A stretch of DNA of 6,538 bases from Ruminococcus flavefaciens (lineage in GTDB: Bacteria > Bacillota > Clostridia > Oscillospirales > Ruminococcaceae). The position numbers were made by a program, and so were the translations under genes. The DNA lies in contig CADBQF010000023.1 of the NCBI GenBank assembly GCA_902796705.1, positions 1 to 6,538 on the forward strand, in the 5' to 3' direction. Below the pieces are notes generated by a model. The model was not told the origin of the DNA and did not search any database. It worked only from the letters and a program-made list of their open reading frames with translations. Of the stretch, positions 6,224 to 6,538 are shown piece by piece (the stretch's first letter is position 1; every line of letters starts with the position of its first letter).

Positions 6224-6241
6224 ATATACCTCCGGTTCATG

Positions 6242-6538
6242 TTAATTTACATCTGCTGTATCTTCCTGGAAATCTACCTGCTCCATTCTCAGCAGCTTGG
6301 AGATACCGTCCTCCTGCATCGTTACGCCGTAGAGGACATTCGCCTCTTCCATTGCACTTCTTCTGTGCGTAACGAGTACGAACTGTGTGGTATCAGTGAA
6401 GTTTTTCAGATATTGAGCGTACCTGCGGACGTTTACCTCATCAAGTGCCGCATCTATCTCGTCAAGTATGCAGAACGGTGACGGACGCAGTCTGAGTATG
6501 GCAAAATATATCGCTATTGCGATGAATGACTGTTCTCC
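6242..6538 (-). CDS. smc: Chromosome partition protein SMC, C-terminal end (cut by window edge)
   Basis: The last 98 codons of the SMC ATPase, the core of the bacterial condensin that compacts and helps segregate the chromosome. The fragment begins inside the ABC signature (GEQSF, the end of LSGGEQ). It then shows the Walker B motif CILDEIDAALD (fragment residues 23-33, with D26-E27), the D-loop and the H-loop histidine in VTHRR (56-60), followed by VLYGVTMQEDGISK (68-81), highly typical of SMC. The protein ends with a short acidic tail at TAA 6242-6244. The coiled coils, hinge and N-terminal Walker A half lie beyond base 6538. ftsY starts 18 nt downstream; smc-ftsY adjacency is common in Firmicutes, usually with rnc upstream. 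Confidence 0.96.
   Translation of the reverse strand, partial: GEQSFIAIAIYFAILRLRPSPFCILDEIDAALDEVNVRRYAQYLKNFTDTTQFVLVTHRRSAMEEANVLYGVTMQEDGISKLLRMEQVDFQEDTADVN

Overview
The window is a tightly packed run of nine genes, all read from the minus strand. In transcription order (right to left) they are smc (3' end only), ftsY, rdgB, yhbY, nadD, yqeK, a LytR-CpsA-Psr (LCP) family protein, rsfS and leuS (5' end only). The gene content and order point to a Gram-positive Firmicute of class Clostridia. An Oscillospiraceae/Ruminococcus-like gut organism is my best guess, but that rests on protein style and synteny, not on a search.

The layout joins two blocks that are familiar in Firmicutes: smc-ftsY (chromosome organisation and SRP receptor), and the yhbY-nadD-yqeK-(LCP)-rsfS-leuS block (ribosome maturation, NAD synthesis, Ap4A hydrolysis, cell-wall polymer attachment, ribosome silencing, tRNA charging). 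The ITP pyrophosphatase gene rdgB stitches them together. Spacing is minimal: ftsY/rdgB overlap by 11 nt, rdgB/yhbY by 14 nt, yhbY/nadD by 1 nt (TAATG), and nadD and yqeK are 1 nt apart. The other gaps are 18-29 nt. I see no terminator or convincing promoter in any gap, so the whole window is probably one transcript. No stretch above 30 bases lacks a gene, and I found no RNA genes, mobile elements or CRISPR arrays.

Most genes are ordinary housekeeping genes with intact motifs. Two proteins are unusual. FtsY has a roughly 115-residue, almost purely Asp/Glu tail after its GTPase domain and ends in a basic-aromatic patch very like the N-terminal membrane-targeting segment of E. coli FtsY, as if the acidic A-domain had moved to the C-terminus. 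The LCP protein has four spaced Y-x-x-K-Y repeats in a long cytoplasmic N-terminus, an extracellular domain lacking several family-conserved arginines, and a 42-residue tail with 17 tyrosines. No wholly new multi-gene system is evident; the novelty is in these two proteins.
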